This document shows positions 24,890-34,639 of a stretch of DNA of 64,000 nt, in pieces. A model generated the notes under the pieces. That model had not been told where the DNA came from and did no database searches. It saw only the letters and a program-made list of their open reading frames with translations. How positions within the stretch are numbered: the stretch's first letter is position 1; each line of letters starts with the position of its first letter. Made by a program: the position numbers and the translations under genes. Origin of the DNA: Streptomyces cathayae (GTDB lineage: Bacteria; Actinomycetota; Actinomycetes; Streptomycetales; Streptomycetaceae); the NCBI RefSeq assembly GCF_029760955.1, contig NZ_CP121682.1, forward strand, positions 5,828,001 to 5,892,000, written 5' to 3'.

Positions 24890-26622
24890 GCATCCTCAAC
24901 GAATCCCAGGGTGCCGCGACAGCTGTGGCCTCCTATGAGAACGAGCTGCCGGTCCGGCGCAAGCAGCCCGGCAACATCGTGGTCAAGTGGCTGACGACCA
25001 CGGACCACAAGACGATCGGCACCATGTACCTGGTGACGTCGTTCGCGTTCTTCTGCATCGGCGGCATCCTCGCGCTGGTGATGCGCGCGGAACTCGCCCG
25101 GCCCGGACTGCAGATCATGTCGAACGAGCAGTTCAACCAGGCGTTCACGATGCACGGCACGATCATGCTGCTGATGTTCGCGACGCCGCTGTTCGTCGGC
25201 TTCGCGAACTGGATCATGCCGCTGCAGATCGGCGCGCCCGATGTGGCGTTCCCGCGGCTGAACATGTTCGCCTACTGGCTCTACCTGTTCGGCTCGCTGA
25301 TCGCGATCGGCGGTTTCCTCACCCCGGACGGGGCCGCCAGCTTCGGCTGGACCGGCTACGCCCCGCTCTCGGACGCGGTCCGCTCGGTGGGTGCCGGCTC
25401 CGACATGTGGATCATGGGTCTGACCCTCCAGGGCTTCGGCACCATCCTGGGCTCGGTCAACTTCATCACCACGATCATCTGCATGCGCGCTCCGGGCATG
25501 ACGATGTTCCGTCTGCCGATCTTCACCTGGAACGTGCTGCTGACCGGTGTCCTGGTCCTGCTCGCCTTCCCGGTGCTGGCCGCCGCGCTGTTCGCGCTCG
25601 AGTACGACCGGAAGTTCGGCGCGCACATCTTCGACGCCACCAACGGCGGGGCGCTGCTGTGGCAGCACCTGTTCTGGTTCTTCGGCCACCCCGAGGTGTA
25701 CATCATCGCGCTGCCGTTCTTCGGCATCGTGAGTGAGATCGTGCCGGTCTTCTCCCGCAAGCCGATCTTCGGCTACATGGGTCTGGTCGGCGCGACCATC
25801 GCCATCGCGGGTCTGTCGGTGACGGTGTGGGCGCACCACATGTACGCCACCGGCGGGGTGCTGCTGCCGTTCTTCTCCTTCATGACCTTCCTGATCGCCA
25901 TTCCCACCGGGGTGAAGTTCTTCAACTGGGTCGGCACCATGTGGAAGGGGTCGCTGAGCTTCGAGACGCCGATGCTCTGGTCCATCGGCTTCCTGGTGAC
26001 CTTCCTGTTCGGCGGTCTGACCGGTGTCATCCTGGCCTCGCCGCCGCTGGACTTCCACGTCACCGACTCGTACTTCGTGGTGGCGCACTTCCACTACGTG
26101 GTGTTCGGCACCGTCGTCTTCGCGATGTTCGCCGGCTTCCACTTCTGGTGGCCGAAGTTCACCGGCAAGATGCTCGACGAACGGCTCGGCAAGATCACCT
26201 TCTGGACGCTGTTCATCGGCTTCCACGGCACCTTCCTGATCCAGCACTGGCTGGGCGCCGAGGGCATGCCGCGCCGGTACTCGGACTACCTGGCGGCCGA
26301 CGGCTTCACCGCGCTGAACACGGTCTCCACGATCGCCTCGTTCCTGCTCGGCATGTCGCTGCTGCCGTTCTTCTACAACATCTGGAAGACGGCCAAGTAC
26401 GGCGAGAAGATCGAGGTCGACGACCCGTGGGGCTACGGCCGCTCCCTGGAGTGGGCCACCTCGTGCCCGCCGCCGCGGCACAACTTCCTCACCCTGCCCC
26501 GGATCCGCTCCGAATCCCCGGCCTTCGACCTGCACCACCCGGAGATCGCCGCCCTCGACCAGCTCGAGAACGCCGATCACGGTGAGAAGGCCCTCTCCGG
26601 TGGCAAGGAGGCCGGCAAGTGA
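24886..26622 (+). CDS. ctaD: Cytochrome aa3 oxidase subunit I
   Basis: 578 residues; the GTG at 24886 overlaps the ctaC stop as GTGA. It is the heme-copper catalytic subunit, with 12 helices. Heme a ligand His lies in TMHGTIML, the CuB-Tyr cross-link motif in [15 protein letters not shown], CuB histidines in [10 protein letters not shown], and heme a3/a ligands in [11 protein letters not shown]. The C-terminal tail of about 60 hydrophilic residues is family-typical. It terminates within the first codon of ctaF, so translation of three genes is coupled. Confidence 0.98.
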   Translation: MSILNESQGAATAVASYENELPVRRKQPGNIVVKWLTTTDHKTIGTMYLVTSFAFFCIGGILALVMRAELARPGLQIMSNEQFNQAFTMHGTIMLLMFATPLFVGFANWIMPLQIGAPDVAFPRLNMFAYWLYLFGSLIAIGGFLTPDGAASFGWTGYAPLSDAVRSVGAGSDMWIMGLTLQGFGTILGSVNFITTIICMRAPGMTMFRLPIFTWNVLLTGVLVLLAFPVLAAALFALEYDRKFGAHIFDATNGGALLWQHLFWFFGHPEVYIIALPFFGIVSEIVPVFSRKPIFGYMGLVGATIAIAGLSVTVWAHHMYATGGVLLPFFSFMTFLIAIPTGVKFFNWVGTMWKGSLSFETPMLWSIGFLVTFLFGGLTGVILASPPLDFHVTDSYFVVAHFHYVVFGTVVFAMFAGFHFWWPKFTGKMLDERLGKITFWTLFIGFHGTFLIQHWLGAEGMPRRYSDYLAADGFTALNTVSTIASFLLGMSLLPFFYNIWKTAKYGEKIEVDDPWGYGRSLEWATSCPPPRHNFLTLPRIRSESPAFDLHHPEIAALDQLENADHGEKALSGGKEAGK

Positions 26623-27017
26623 AGATCCAGGGCAAGATGTTCATGTGGCTGAGCCTCTTCCTGCTCGTCGTGGCGATCGTCTACGGTGTGTGGTCGAAGG
26701 AGCCGGCCGGCACCACGGCCCTCTTCCTGGCCTTCGGCCTGAGCATCATGGTCGGCTTCTACCTGGGCTTCACCGCCCGGCGGGTCGACGTGGGCGCGCA
26801 GGACAACAAGGAGGCGGACGTCGCCGACGACGCCGGCGAGGTCGGGTTCTTCAGCCCGCACAGCTGGCAGCCGCTCGGTCTGGGGCTCGGCGCCGCCGTC
26901 GGCTTCCTGGCCATCGCCGTCGGCTGGTGGCTGATGTACTTCGCGCTGCCGCTGATCCTGCTCAGCATCCTGGGCTGGGTCCTCGAGTACTACCACGGTG
27001 AGAACCGCACCCAGTAG
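26619..27017 (+). CDS. ctaF: Cytochrome aa3 oxidase subunit IV
   Basis: 132 residues from the GTG at 26619, overlapping the ctaD stop (GTGA). It has four membrane helices in two pairs around a loop of acidic residues ([19 protein letters not shown]), the design of actinobacterial CtaF, which stabilises the oxidase in the bc1-aa3 supercomplex. A strong hairpin at 27033 follows. Confidence 0.92.
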   Translation: MKIQGKMFMWLSLFLLVVAIVYGVWSKEPAGTTALFLAFGLSIMVGFYLGFTARRVDVGAQDNKEADVADDAGEVGFFSPHSWQPLGLGLGAAVGFLAIAVGWWLMYFALPLILLSILGWVLEYYHGENRTQ

Positions 27018-27032
27018 CACATGCCGCGCACC

Positions 27033-27074
27033 GCAGGGCCCGGACACTCCGCAAGGAGCGTCCGGGCCCTGCGT
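27033..27074 (+). terminator. Terminator after ctaCDF
   Basis: A 19-bp stem with one A-C mismatch (27033-27051 with 27056-27074) and a GCAA loop, a stable GNRA tetraloop. It separates ctaF from the L,D-transpeptidase gene. Confidence 0.75.
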
Positions 27075-27146
27075 CTGCCACGTCCTATGTCACTCGTTCG
27101 AGTCTTCCGGCGCGCCGGACTTGACGAGGCTTCCTAGCGTGAGGCC

Positions 27147-28406
27147 ATGAGACGTGATCCGCACCACCGCACCGTCGTCGGCCGCACACTGCTGGTGATC
27201 GCCCTGGGTGCGGGCGTCGCCGGTTGCTCCGCCGTCGGCGACCCGCTGTCCGCCGAGCCCTACGACGCGGCGGACCAGATATCCTTCAGCGGCCCCACCG
27301 CCGAGGGCGGGACGGCCGACCCGGACACGCCCCTGGAGGTCGTCGCCGAGGACTCCGACGGACGTATCACCGACGTCACGGCCGTGGACACCAAGGGCCG
27401 CCACATGGCGGGCGAACTCGCCGCCGACGGCAGCCGCTGGCACAGCACCTCCCCGCTCGTCGCCGGCGCGAGCTACACGATCCGGGTGAGCACCGAGAGC
27501 GCGGACGGGGCGCCCGGCCGCAAGGTCCTCGCCCTCACCACCGGCAAGCCCGCCAGCAAGAGCCTGGGCGTCGCCTTCGGCCCCGAGGCGGGCACCTACG
27601 GCGTCGGTCAGCCGCTCACCGCCGAACTGACCGAACCGGTCAAGGACCCCGCGCAGCGCGCCGTCGTGGAGCGCGGCCTGAAGGTGTCCTCCACGCCCTC
27701 GGCGGGGGGCGCCTGGCACTGGGTGGACGACAAGAAGCTCCACTTCCGCCCGAAGGACTACTGGCCCGAGAACGCCACCGTCCGGGTGCGCAGCACCCTG
27801 GAGGGCGTCAGGATCAACGACCGCCTCCGGGGCGGCCGGAGCGAACCGCTGACGATCAGGACCGGCGACCGCCTCGTGGCCGTCACCGACGTCGCGGCGC
27901 ACCGGCTGACGGTCTACAAGGGCGACAAGCAGATCAGAACGATCCCCGTCACCGCCGGAAAACCCGGGTTCGAGACACGCAACGGCATCAAGGTGGTCCT
28001 CGGCAAGGAGCGCACCGTGCAGATGCGCAGCAGCTCCATCGGCATAGCCGAGGGCTCCGCCGAGTCCTACGACATGCCCGTCCACTTCGCCGCCCGGGTG
28101 ACCTGGAGCGGCGAGTACGTGCACGCCGCCCCCTGGTCCGTCGGCTCCCAGGGGTACGCCAACGTCAGCCACGGCTGCGTCGGGATGAGCACCGGTGAGG
28201 CCGAATGGTTCTACGACACCGTCCGTAAGGGTGACCTGATCACGGTCGTCAACTCGAAGGGCGCCGACATGGAGCCGTTCGGCAACGGCTTCGGCGACTG
28301 GAACCTCGACTGGACCGACTGGCGCGCGGGCAGCGCCCTGACGGGCGGCGCCGCGGCGGGCTCCGCCCCGGAGGAGACGGCACGCCTGCGCCCGCAGCCG
28401 GCCTGA
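27147..28406 (+). CDS. Lipoprotein L,D-transpeptidase (YkuD domain)
   Basis: 419 residues from the ATG at 27147. Signal peptide with lipobox (LVIALGAGVAGC) predicts attachment outside. Two Ig-like domains are followed by a YkuD domain with SHGCVGMS and catalytic Cys344. Such enzymes make 3-3 cross-links in peptidoglycan and are like mycobacterial LdtMt2 in layout. TAGCGT ends 6 nt before the ATG without a clear ribosome site, suggesting a leaderless mRNA. It lies between ctaF and the ctaE-qcrCAB genes in the respiratory cluster. Confidence 0.93.
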   Translation: MRRDPHHRTVVGRTLLVIALGAGVAGCSAVGDPLSAEPYDAADQISFSGPTAEGGTADPDTPLEVVAEDSDGRITDVTAVDTKGRHMAGELAADGSRWHSTSPLVAGASYTIRVSTESADGAPGRKVLALTTGKPASKSLGVAFGPEAGTYGVGQPLTAELTEPVKDPAQRAVVERGLKVSSTPSAGGAWHWVDDKKLHFRPKDYWPENATVRVRSTLEGVRINDRLRGGRSEPLTIRTGDRLVAVTDVAAHRLTVYKGDKQIRTIPVTAGKPGFETRNGIKVVLGKERTVQMRSSSIGIAEGSAESYDMPVHFAARVTWSGEYVHAAPWSVGSQGYANVSHGCVGMSTGEAEWFYDTVRKGDLITVVNSKGADMEPFGNGFGDWNLDWTDWRAGSALTGGAAAGSAPEETARLRPQPA

Positions 28407-28462
28407 CCTCGAACGACAGGCCGGGAGCCACCGCGGGCGCCGAGCCGGTGCGGACCGTGCGG

Positions 28463-28864
28463 TCAGACGTTCAGGGCGCTCTTCTGCCGCAGCAGGGAGG
28501 CGAGGGCCGAGGCGAACTCCACCGGCTCCACCGGCAGCGTCACAGCCGCCTCCGCACGGCTCCAGGTGGCCAGCCAGGCGTCCTGGGGACGGCCGATGAG
28601 CAGCAGCACCGGCGGGCACTCGAAGATCTCGTCCTTGATCTGCCGGCACAGGCCCATGCCGCCCATGGGCGTGGCCTCGCCGTCCAGGACGCAGACGTCG
28701 ATGCCGCCCCGCTCCAGCTCCTCGAGGACGGCCGGGGCGGTCGCGCACTCCAGGAACTCCACGACGGGCACGTCCGGGGCGGGCCGCCGGCCGGTGGCGA
28801 GCCGCACCTGCTCCCGGGTGTTGGCGTTGTCGCTGTAGACCAGCACCGTGGCGGTCGCCTGCAT
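28463..28864 (-). CDS. Response-regulator-like receiver protein without an output domain
   Basis: 133 residues, ATG at 28864. It reads [21 protein letters not shown], then [25 protein letters not shown], and [27 protein letters not shown], following a CheY-like fold. The conserved strand-3 Asp is in VLDGEA, but the first acidic pair is replaced (SDN) and the strand-5 Lys is not evident, so phosphorylation is doubtful. It is read opposite to the respiratory genes, squeezed between the transpeptidase and ctaE. Role unknown. Confidence 0.75.
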   Translation of the reverse strand: MQATATVLVYSDNANTREQVRLATGRRPAPDVPVVEFLECATAPAVLEELERGGIDVCVLDGEATPMGGMGLCRQIKDEIFECPPVLLLIGRPQDAWLATWSRAEAAVTLPVEPVEFASALASLLRQKSALNV

Positions 28865-29048
28865 TGTTCCTCCACGCTTCTGAGGGGGCTCGGCATCGGC
28901 GGTACCGCGCGTGCCGATGGCGCGGATGCTACCCCTTCCGGCAGGTTGTCAACACTGGTTCGGACGTCACTTCGATGGGCCATCCGGGCACTACAGGAGG
29001 GGCGAACACACCGAACGGCACCCCCCGGGGTGAGGGCGGGATAAGCGA

Positions 29049-29063
29049 CCGACATAATGTCGG
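29049..29063. promoter_or_regulatory. Perfect palindrome just before ctaE
   Basis: CCGACAT-A-ATGTCGG is a perfect 7+1+7 palindrome ending one base before the ctaE GTG. It could be an operator or a hairpin that hides the ribosome site. No DNA-binding protein can be named. Confidence 0.45.
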
Positions 29064-29064
29064 C

Positions 29065-29676
29065 GTGGCGACAGCAACGACAGTAGACACCGGGCACGCG
29101 CTCCCGTCGGTCAACCGACCGAACCTCACCAGCGTCGGAACCATCATCTGGCTGAGTTCCGAGCTGATGTTCTTCGCGGCCCTCTTCGCGATGTACTTCA
29201 CCCTGCGATCGGTGACCGGACCCGACTTCTGGTCGGAGAAGGCCGACACCCTGAACTTCCCGTTCTCGGCGACGAACACCACGGTCCTGGTGCTTTCCTC
29301 CCTCACCTGCCAGCTCGGCGTGTTCGCAGCCGAGCGCGGTGACGTGAAGAAGCTCCGGACGTGGTTCATCGTCACGTTCATCATGGGATCGGTCTTCATC
29401 GGCGGTCAGGTCCTGGAATACACCGAGTTGGTCAAGCACTACGGTCTGACCATCTCCTCCGACCCGTACGGCTCGGTCTTCTATCTGACCACCGGCTTCC
29501 ACGGCCTGCACGTTCTGGGCGGCCTGTTCGCCTTCCTGCTGGTCCTCGGCCGGACCTACGCGGCTCGGAGGTTCACTCATGACCAGGCGACGGCGGCCAT
29601 CGTCGTGTCCTACTACTGGCATTTCGTCGATGTCGTCTGGATCGGCCTCTTCGCCACGATCTACATGATCAAGTAG
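29065..29676 (+). CDS. ctaE: Cytochrome aa3 oxidase subunit III
   Basis: 203 residues from the GTG at 29065 ([23 protein letters not shown]). Five membrane helices; [42 protein letters not shown] and the final [21 protein letters not shown] are CtaE hallmarks, the last with the conserved His and Trp. The start has no good ribosome site; the frame is open further upstream. ctaE precedes qcrCAB by 79 bp, the same order as in mycobacteria, and together they build the bc1-aa3 supercomplex. Confidence 0.95.
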   Translation: MATATTVDTGHALPSVNRPNLTSVGTIIWLSSELMFFAALFAMYFTLRSVTGPDFWSEKADTLNFPFSATNTTVLVLSSLTCQLGVFAAERGDVKKLRTWFIVTFIMGSVFIGGQVLEYTELVKHYGLTISSDPYGSVFYLTTGFHGLHVLGGLFAFLLVLGRTYAARRFTHDQATAAIVVSYYWHFVDVVWIGLFATIYMIK

Positions 29677-29755
29677 GCGGGCTCGAATCCGCGCGCTCGA
29701 AGAGCGCACTCATCCAGAAGCATCGACGCAGAAGATCCTGACACCGGGGTAATCC

Positions 29756-30568
29756 GTGAAAAAGCTCTCCGCACGACGACGCCACCCGTTGGCGGCGCTC
29801 GTCGTTCTGCTCCTCGCGCTGGCATGCACCGGGGGGCTGTACGCCGTGTTCGCACCCGCGAGCAAGGCGCAGGCCGACGAAACCGCCCAGTCCCTCGCCA
29901 TCGAGGAGGGCAAGAAGCTCTACGCCGTCGGCTGCGCCAGCTGCCACGGCACCGGCGGTCAGGGCACCACCGACGGCCCCAGCCTGGTGGGCGTGGGTGC
30001 TGCGGCCGTCGACTTCCAGGTGGCCACCGGCCGGATGCCGGCCGCCACCTCGCAGAGCGCGCAGCTCCCGCGAAAGAAGGCCGTCTACAACCAGGCCGAG
30101 ATCGACCAGCTGGCGGCGTACATCGCCTCCCTGGGCGCCGGCCCGGCCATTCCCACCGAGGAGCAGTACGGCCCCGAGGGCGCCGACATCGCTAAGGGCG
30201 GTGAGCTGTTCCGCAACAACTGCGCGCAGTGCCACAACTTCACCGGCCAGGGCGGTGCGCTCACGCACGGCAAGTACGCCCCGAGCCTCGAGGACGTGGA
30301 CCCCAAGCACATCTACGAGGCCATGGTGACCGGCCCGCAGAACATGCCCTCCTTCCCCGACGGTTCGCTGTCGGAGCAGAACAAGAAGGACGTCATCGCC
30401 TACGTGAACGCGGTCAACGGCAAGGAGACCTCGAGCCCCGGCGGTCTGACGCTCGGCGGGCTCGGCCCGGTGTCCGAGGGTCTGTTCGCGTGGATCTTCG
30501 GACTCGGCGGGCTGATCGTGACCGCCGTCTGGGTCGCCGCTCGGACCGCAAAGGCCAGGAAGTCATGA
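29756..30568 (+). CDS. qcrC: Cytochrome bc1 complex diheme cytochrome c subunit
   Basis: 270 residues from the GTG at 29756. An N-terminal signal anchor is followed by two class I cytochrome c domains with CASCH and CAQCH heme-binding sites; Met ligands fall in GRMPAAT and GPQNMPSFPDG. A C-terminal helix (FAWIFGLGGLIVTAVWVA) anchors the protein. Actinobacteria have no soluble cytochrome c here: QcrC passes electrons from the Rieske centre directly to CtaC. It overlaps qcrA as ATGA. Confidence 0.97.
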   Translation: MKKLSARRRHPLAALVVLLLALACTGGLYAVFAPASKAQADETAQSLAIEEGKKLYAVGCASCHGTGGQGTTDGPSLVGVGAAAVDFQVATGRMPAATSQSAQLPRKKAVYNQAEIDQLAAYIASLGAGPAIPTEEQYGPEGADIAKGGELFRNNCAQCHNFTGQGGALTHGKYAPSLEDVDPKHIYEAMVTGPQNMPSFPDGSLSEQNKKDVIAYVNAVNGKETSSPGGLTLGGLGPVSEGLFAWIFGLGGLIVTAVWVAARTAKARKS

Positions 30569-31623
30569 GTAGCCAAGAGACCCCCGACGAGAAGCTGCCC
30601 GCAGAGCAGGGCAGCGCGCACGGCGCGGTCCGCGTCGCGGACGAGAGGAACCCGTTCGCCGACCCCGGGCTGCCTCCGCACGAGCCCCGGATCCAGGACA
30701 TCGACGAGCGGGCCGCCAAGCGGTCCGAGCGTACGGTCGCCCTCCTGTTCACGCTGTCGATGCTGGCCACCGTCGGCTTCATCGCCTCGTTCGTGGCGAT
30801 CCCGATCGACAAGTCCGTCTACATCTTCCCGCTCGGTCAGATCGGCGCGATGAACTTCGCGCTCGGTACGACCCTCGGTGTCGCCCTGTTCGCCATCGGC
30901 GCCGGCGCGGTCCACTGGGCCCGCACGCTGATGTCGGACCACGAGCTCACCGACGAGCGGCACCCGATCGCGGCCCCGCCCGAGGTCCGCGAGCAGGTCA
31001 TGGAGGACTTCCGTCAGGGCGCCAAGGAGTCGGTGATCGGACGGCGCAAGCTGATCCGCAACACGATGTTCGGCGCGCTCGCCCTGTTCCCGCTCTCCGG
31101 AGTGGTGCTGCTGCGTGACCTCGGGCCGCTGCCCGAGGACAAGCTGCGCCACACCCTGTGGGCCAAGGGCAAGCTGCTCATCAACATGAACACGAACGAG
31201 CCGATGCGGCCGTCCGACATCGCCGTGGGCTCGCTGACCTTCGCCAAGCCCGAGGGCCTGGAGGAGGACGAGCACGGGTTCATGAACGAGATCGCCAAGG
31301 CCGCCCTGATGCTCGTCCGCATCCAGCCGGACAACATCAAGGACAAGCAGTCGCTCGAGTGGTCGCACCAGGGTATTCTGGCGTACTCGAAAATCTGTAC
31401 CCATGTCGGTTGCCCGATCTCCCTGTACGAGCAGCAGACGCACCACGCCCTGTGCCCCTGCCACCAGTCCACCTTCGACCTCGCCGACGGAGCCCGGGTC
31501 ATCTTCGGTCCCGCCGGACACGCCCTGCCGCAGCTGCGCATCGGTGTGAACGACGAGGGCTACCTCGAAGCGCTCGGCGACTTCGACGAGCCCGTCGGTC
31601 CTTCATTCTGGGAGCGCGGATGA
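30565..31623 (+). CDS. qcrA: Cytochrome bc1 complex Rieske iron-sulfur subunit
   Basis: 352 residues; the ATG at 30565 overlaps the qcrC stop. Unlike short Rieske proteins it has a long N-terminal part with three membrane helices, the actinobacterial form. The [2Fe-2S] ligands are in ICTHVGCPIS and CPCHQSTFD, followed by GPAGHALPQL. QcrA takes one electron from menaquinol. Its stop overlaps the qcrB ATG. Confidence 0.97.
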   Translation: MSSQETPDEKLPAEQGSAHGAVRVADERNPFADPGLPPHEPRIQDIDERAAKRSERTVALLFTLSMLATVGFIASFVAIPIDKSVYIFPLGQIGAMNFALGTTLGVALFAIGAGAVHWARTLMSDHELTDERHPIAAPPEVREQVMEDFRQGAKESVIGRRKLIRNTMFGALALFPLSGVVLLRDLGPLPEDKLRHTLWAKGKLLINMNTNEPMRPSDIAVGSLTFAKPEGLEEDEHGFMNEIAKAALMLVRIQPDNIKDKQSLEWSHQGILAYSKICTHVGCPISLYEQQTHHALCPCHQSTFDLADGARVIFGPAGHALPQLRIGVNDEGYLEALGDFDEPVGPSFWERG

Positions 31624-33272
31624 GTACCACGACCAGCAGCACGAACCCATCGGGCGCGGGTCGCTCCCGTGGGAAGGCGCCGGCCGGCGAACGGGTCGCC
31701 GACTGGGCGGACAGCCGGCTGGGGATCTACTCCCTGGCCAAGGCCAACATGCGCAAGATCTTCCCGGACCACTGGTCGTTCATGCTGGGTGAGGTCTGCC
31801 TCTACAGCTTCATCATCATCATCCTCACGGGTGTGTATCTGACGCTGTTCTTCCACCCGTCGATGAACGAGGTGGTGTACCACGGCAGCTACGTCCCGAT
31901 GCAGGGACAGCTGATGAGTGAGGCCTACAAGTCGACGCTGGACATCAGCTTCGACGTCCGTGGCGGTCTGCTGATCCGGCAGATCCACCACTGGGCCGCG
32001 CTGATCTTCGTGGCCGGCATGTTCGTGCACATGATGCGCGTGTTCTTCACCGGTGCCTTCCGCAAGCCGCGTGAGGTCAACTGGGTGTTCGGCTTCCTGC
32101 TGCTCGTCCTGGGCATGTTCACCGGGTTCACCGGCTACTCGCTCCCGGACGACCTGCTCTCCGGCACCGGTATCCGCTTCACGCAGGGCGCGATCCTGTC
32201 CGTGCCGATCGTCGGCACGTACATCTCGATGTTCCTCTTCGGCGGGGAGTTCCCGGGGGACGACTTCATCGCCCGGTTCTACTCGATCCACATCCTGCTG
32301 CTGCCGGGCATCATGCTCGGCCTCGTGGTGGCGCACCTGATCCTGGTCTTCTACCACAAGCACACGCAGTTCGCGGGCCCCGGCAAGAGCAACAAGAACG
32401 TCGTGGGCATGCCGCTCCTGCCGGTGTACATCGCCAAGGCCGGAGGCTTCTTCTTCCTGGTCTTCGGTGTGCTGTGCGTCGTCTCGGCGGTCGCGACGAT
32501 CAACCCGGTCTGGAACATCGGCCCCTACCGGCCGGACATGGTCTCCACCGGAGCCCAGCCCGACTGGTACATGGGCTTCTCCGAGGGCCTGGTCCGTGTG
32601 ATGCCGGGCTGGGAGATCAACTTCTGGGGCCACACGCTCGCCCTGGGCGTGTTCATCCCGCTGACGGTCTTCGGGCTGGTCCTGGTGTCCATCGCGGTCT
32701 ACCCGTTCATCGAGTCCTGGGTCACCGGGGACAAGCGCGAGCACCACATCCTGGACCGCCCGCGCAACGCCCCGACGCGCACCGCCTTCGGCGTCGCGTG
32801 GATCACCCTGTACTTCATCTCCCTCGTCGGCGGTGGCAACGACCTGTGGGCCACCCACTTCAACCTGTCGATCAACGCGATCACCTGGTTCGTCCGCATC
32901 GGGTTCTTCGCCGGGCCCGTGGTGGCGTTCATCATCACCAAGCGGATCTGCCTCGGCCTGCAGCGCCGGGACAGGGACAAGGTGCTGCACGGCCGCGAGT
33001 CGGGCATCATCAAGCGCCTGCCGCACGGTGAGTTCATCGAGGTCCACGAGCCGCTCAGCCAGGAGCAGCTGCACACCCTCACGGCGCACGAGCAGTACAA
33101 GCCGGTCGAGATCGGCCCGCTGGTCGACGAGAACGGCGTCGAGCGCAAGGTGAAGCCGACCGAGAAGCTGCGCGCCAAGCTCAGCAAGGGGTACTACGGC
33201 GAGGGATCCCAGATCACGAAGCCGACCGTCGAGGAGTACAAGGAGATCACGAGCGGCCACGGCCACCACTGA
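31620..33272 (+). CDS. qcrB: Cytochrome bc1 complex cytochrome b subunit
   Basis: 550 residues from the ATG at 31620, overlapping the qcrA stop. Eight core helices with heme-ligand segments RQIHHWAALIFVAGMFVHMMRVFF and FYSIHILLLPGIMLGLVVAHLILV, then a PDWYMGFSEGL segment in the quinol-site region. The C-terminal ~110 residues are an extra hydrophilic extension ending SGHGHH, normal for actinobacterial QcrB. It is the last gene of the cluster before a strong terminator. Confidence 0.97.
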   Translation: MSTTTSSTNPSGAGRSRGKAPAGERVADWADSRLGIYSLAKANMRKIFPDHWSFMLGEVCLYSFIIIILTGVYLTLFFHPSMNEVVYHGSYVPMQGQLMSEAYKSTLDISFDVRGGLLIRQIHHWAALIFVAGMFVHMMRVFFTGAFRKPREVNWVFGFLLLVLGMFTGFTGYSLPDDLLSGTGIRFTQGAILSVPIVGTYISMFLFGGEFPGDDFIARFYSIHILLLPGIMLGLVVAHLILVFYHKHTQFAGPGKSNKNVVGMPLLPVYIAKAGGFFFLVFGVLCVVSAVATINPVWNIGPYRPDMVSTGAQPDWYMGFSEGLVRVMPGWEINFWGHTLALGVFIPLTVFGLVLVSIAVYPFIESWVTGDKREHHILDRPRNAPTRTAFGVAWITLYFISLVGGGNDLWATHFNLSINAITWFVRIGFFAGPVVAFIITKRICLGLQRRDRDKVLHGRESGIIKRLPHGEFIEVHEPLSQEQLHTLTAHEQYKPVEIGPLVDENGVERKVKPTEKLRAKLSKGYYGEGSQITKPTVEEYKEITSGHGHH

Positions 33273-33310
33273 TCACCTGAGACCCGTACGACACCCACGT
33301 CGCCACACGA

Positions 33311-33355
33311 CGGCGAAGGGCCCCCGTCCGCAGACCGGACGGGGGCCCTTCGCCG
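33311..33355 (+). terminator. Perfect 20-bp hairpin after qcrB
   Basis: CGGCGAAGGGCCCCCGTCCG (33311-33330) pairs perfectly with 33336-33355 around CAGAC. It is one of the strongest hairpins in the window and ends the ctaE-qcrCAB transcript. Confidence 0.85.
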
Positions 33356-33421
33356 TGCTCCGGGCTGGATAAGGTGGGGGCGAAACCCCCTTTACCCCTG
33401 TCTATGACCCAGGAGCGGCAG

Positions 33422-34486
33422 ATGAGCGCTGTGACCCCCGCAGGAGGCAGTACCGCGGCGGACCGCTCCTGGCCCGTCCTGCTGAACGGACTGCTGGACG
33501 GACACGACCTGTCCGCCGACGACACCGCCTGGGCGATGGACCTGATCATGCGCGGTGAGGCCACCGACGCGCAGATCGCCGGGTTCGCCGTGTCCCTGCG
33601 GGCCAAGGGCGAGACGGTCGACGAGATCGTCGGCTGCGTCCGGGCGATGTACGAGCACGCCGTCGCGATCGAGGTGCCGGGGGAGACCGTCGACATCGTC
33701 GGCACCGGCGGCGACGGCGCCAAGACGGTGAACATCTCCACGATGTCCTCGATCGTCATCGCGGGCACCGGCGCGAAGGTCGTCAAGCACGGGAGCCGGG
33801 CCGCCTCCTCCGCGTCCGGCGCCTCCGACGTCCTGGAGAAGCTCGGCGTCAACCTGGAGCTGACCCCGCAGCGGGTCGCCGAGGTCGCGGAGGAGGCCGG
33901 GATCACCTTCTGCTTCGCGGTGAAGTTCCACCCGGCGCTGCGCCATGTGGCCGCCGCGCGAGGACAGCTGGGCATCCGTACGGTGTTCAACTTCCTGGGC
34001 CCGCTGGCCAACCCGGCCCGGGTCCGGGCCCAGGCCGTCGGGGTCGCCGACCCGAGGATGGCGCCGATCATGGCCGGTGTGTTCGCCGACCGCGGCCACT
34101 CCTCGCTGGTGTTCCGCGGTGACGACGGCCTCGACGAGCTGACGACCACCGGCACCTCGCGGGTGTGGGTGGTCCGGGACGGCAAGGTGACCGAGGAGCA
34201 CTTCGACCCGCGGGACGTCGGCATCGAGCCCGTGCCGCTGGAGGCGCTGCGCGGCGCCGACGCCTCGTACAACGCCGAGGTCGCCCGGCGGCTGCTGGAC
34301 GGCGAGCGGGGCCCGGTGCGGGACGCGGTGCTGCTGAACTCGGCGGCGGCGCTGGTGGCGCTGAAGCCGGGCACCGGGACCCTGGAGGAGCAGATCCGGG
34401 CGAAGATGGCCGAGGCCGCCGAGTCCATCGACTCGGGAGCCGCCAAGCGGGTCCTGGAGCACTGGGTGGCGGCCAGCAACGCGTGA
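33422..34486 (+). CDS. trpD: Anthranilate phosphoribosyltransferase
   Basis: 354 residues from the ATG at 33422; AGGAG lies 6 nt upstream. TrpD joins anthranilate to PRPP. Signatures: [21 protein letters not shown] for phosphate binding, [21 protein letters not shown], and [14 protein letters not shown]. trpEG for the preceding step lies 24 kb away, so the pathway is scattered. In mycobacteria trpD is likewise adjacent to the qcr genes. Confidence 0.96.
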   Translation: MSAVTPAGGSTAADRSWPVLLNGLLDGHDLSADDTAWAMDLIMRGEATDAQIAGFAVSLRAKGETVDEIVGCVRAMYEHAVAIEVPGETVDIVGTGGDGAKTVNISTMSSIVIAGTGAKVVKHGSRAASSASGASDVLEKLGVNLELTPQRVAEVAEEAGITFCFAVKFHPALRHVAAARGQLGIRTVFNFLGPLANPARVRAQAVGVADPRMAPIMAGVFADRGHSSLVFRGDDGLDELTTTGTSRVWVVRDGKVTEEHFDPRDVGIEPVPLEALRGADASYNAEVARRLLDGERGPVRDAVLLNSAAALVALKPGTGTLEEQIRAKMAEAAESIDSGAAKRVLEHWVAASNA

Positions 34487-34639
34487 ACCGCGGCGGCCGG
34501 CCCCGCCCGGCCGCCGCGACGGCGGTTCCCGCGTCCCTCTCCTCGACGCCCCGGACAGCCCGGAGCAGGCCGTACGGCCCCTGGAAGCCGGCCCTCGTCG
34601 ACCGTGAGCCCCACAGGCCCGGGCCCTGGGAGGACGGAT

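Noticed and set aside
31158..31620. N-terminal extension of qcrB to 31158
   Set aside because: The extra 154 residues are qcrA read in another frame; the ATG at 31620 overlapping the qcrA stop is normal.
34166..34486. Alternative reading of the trpD 3' part as a separate ORF
   Set aside because: It is a +1 frame shadow of trpD without motifs.
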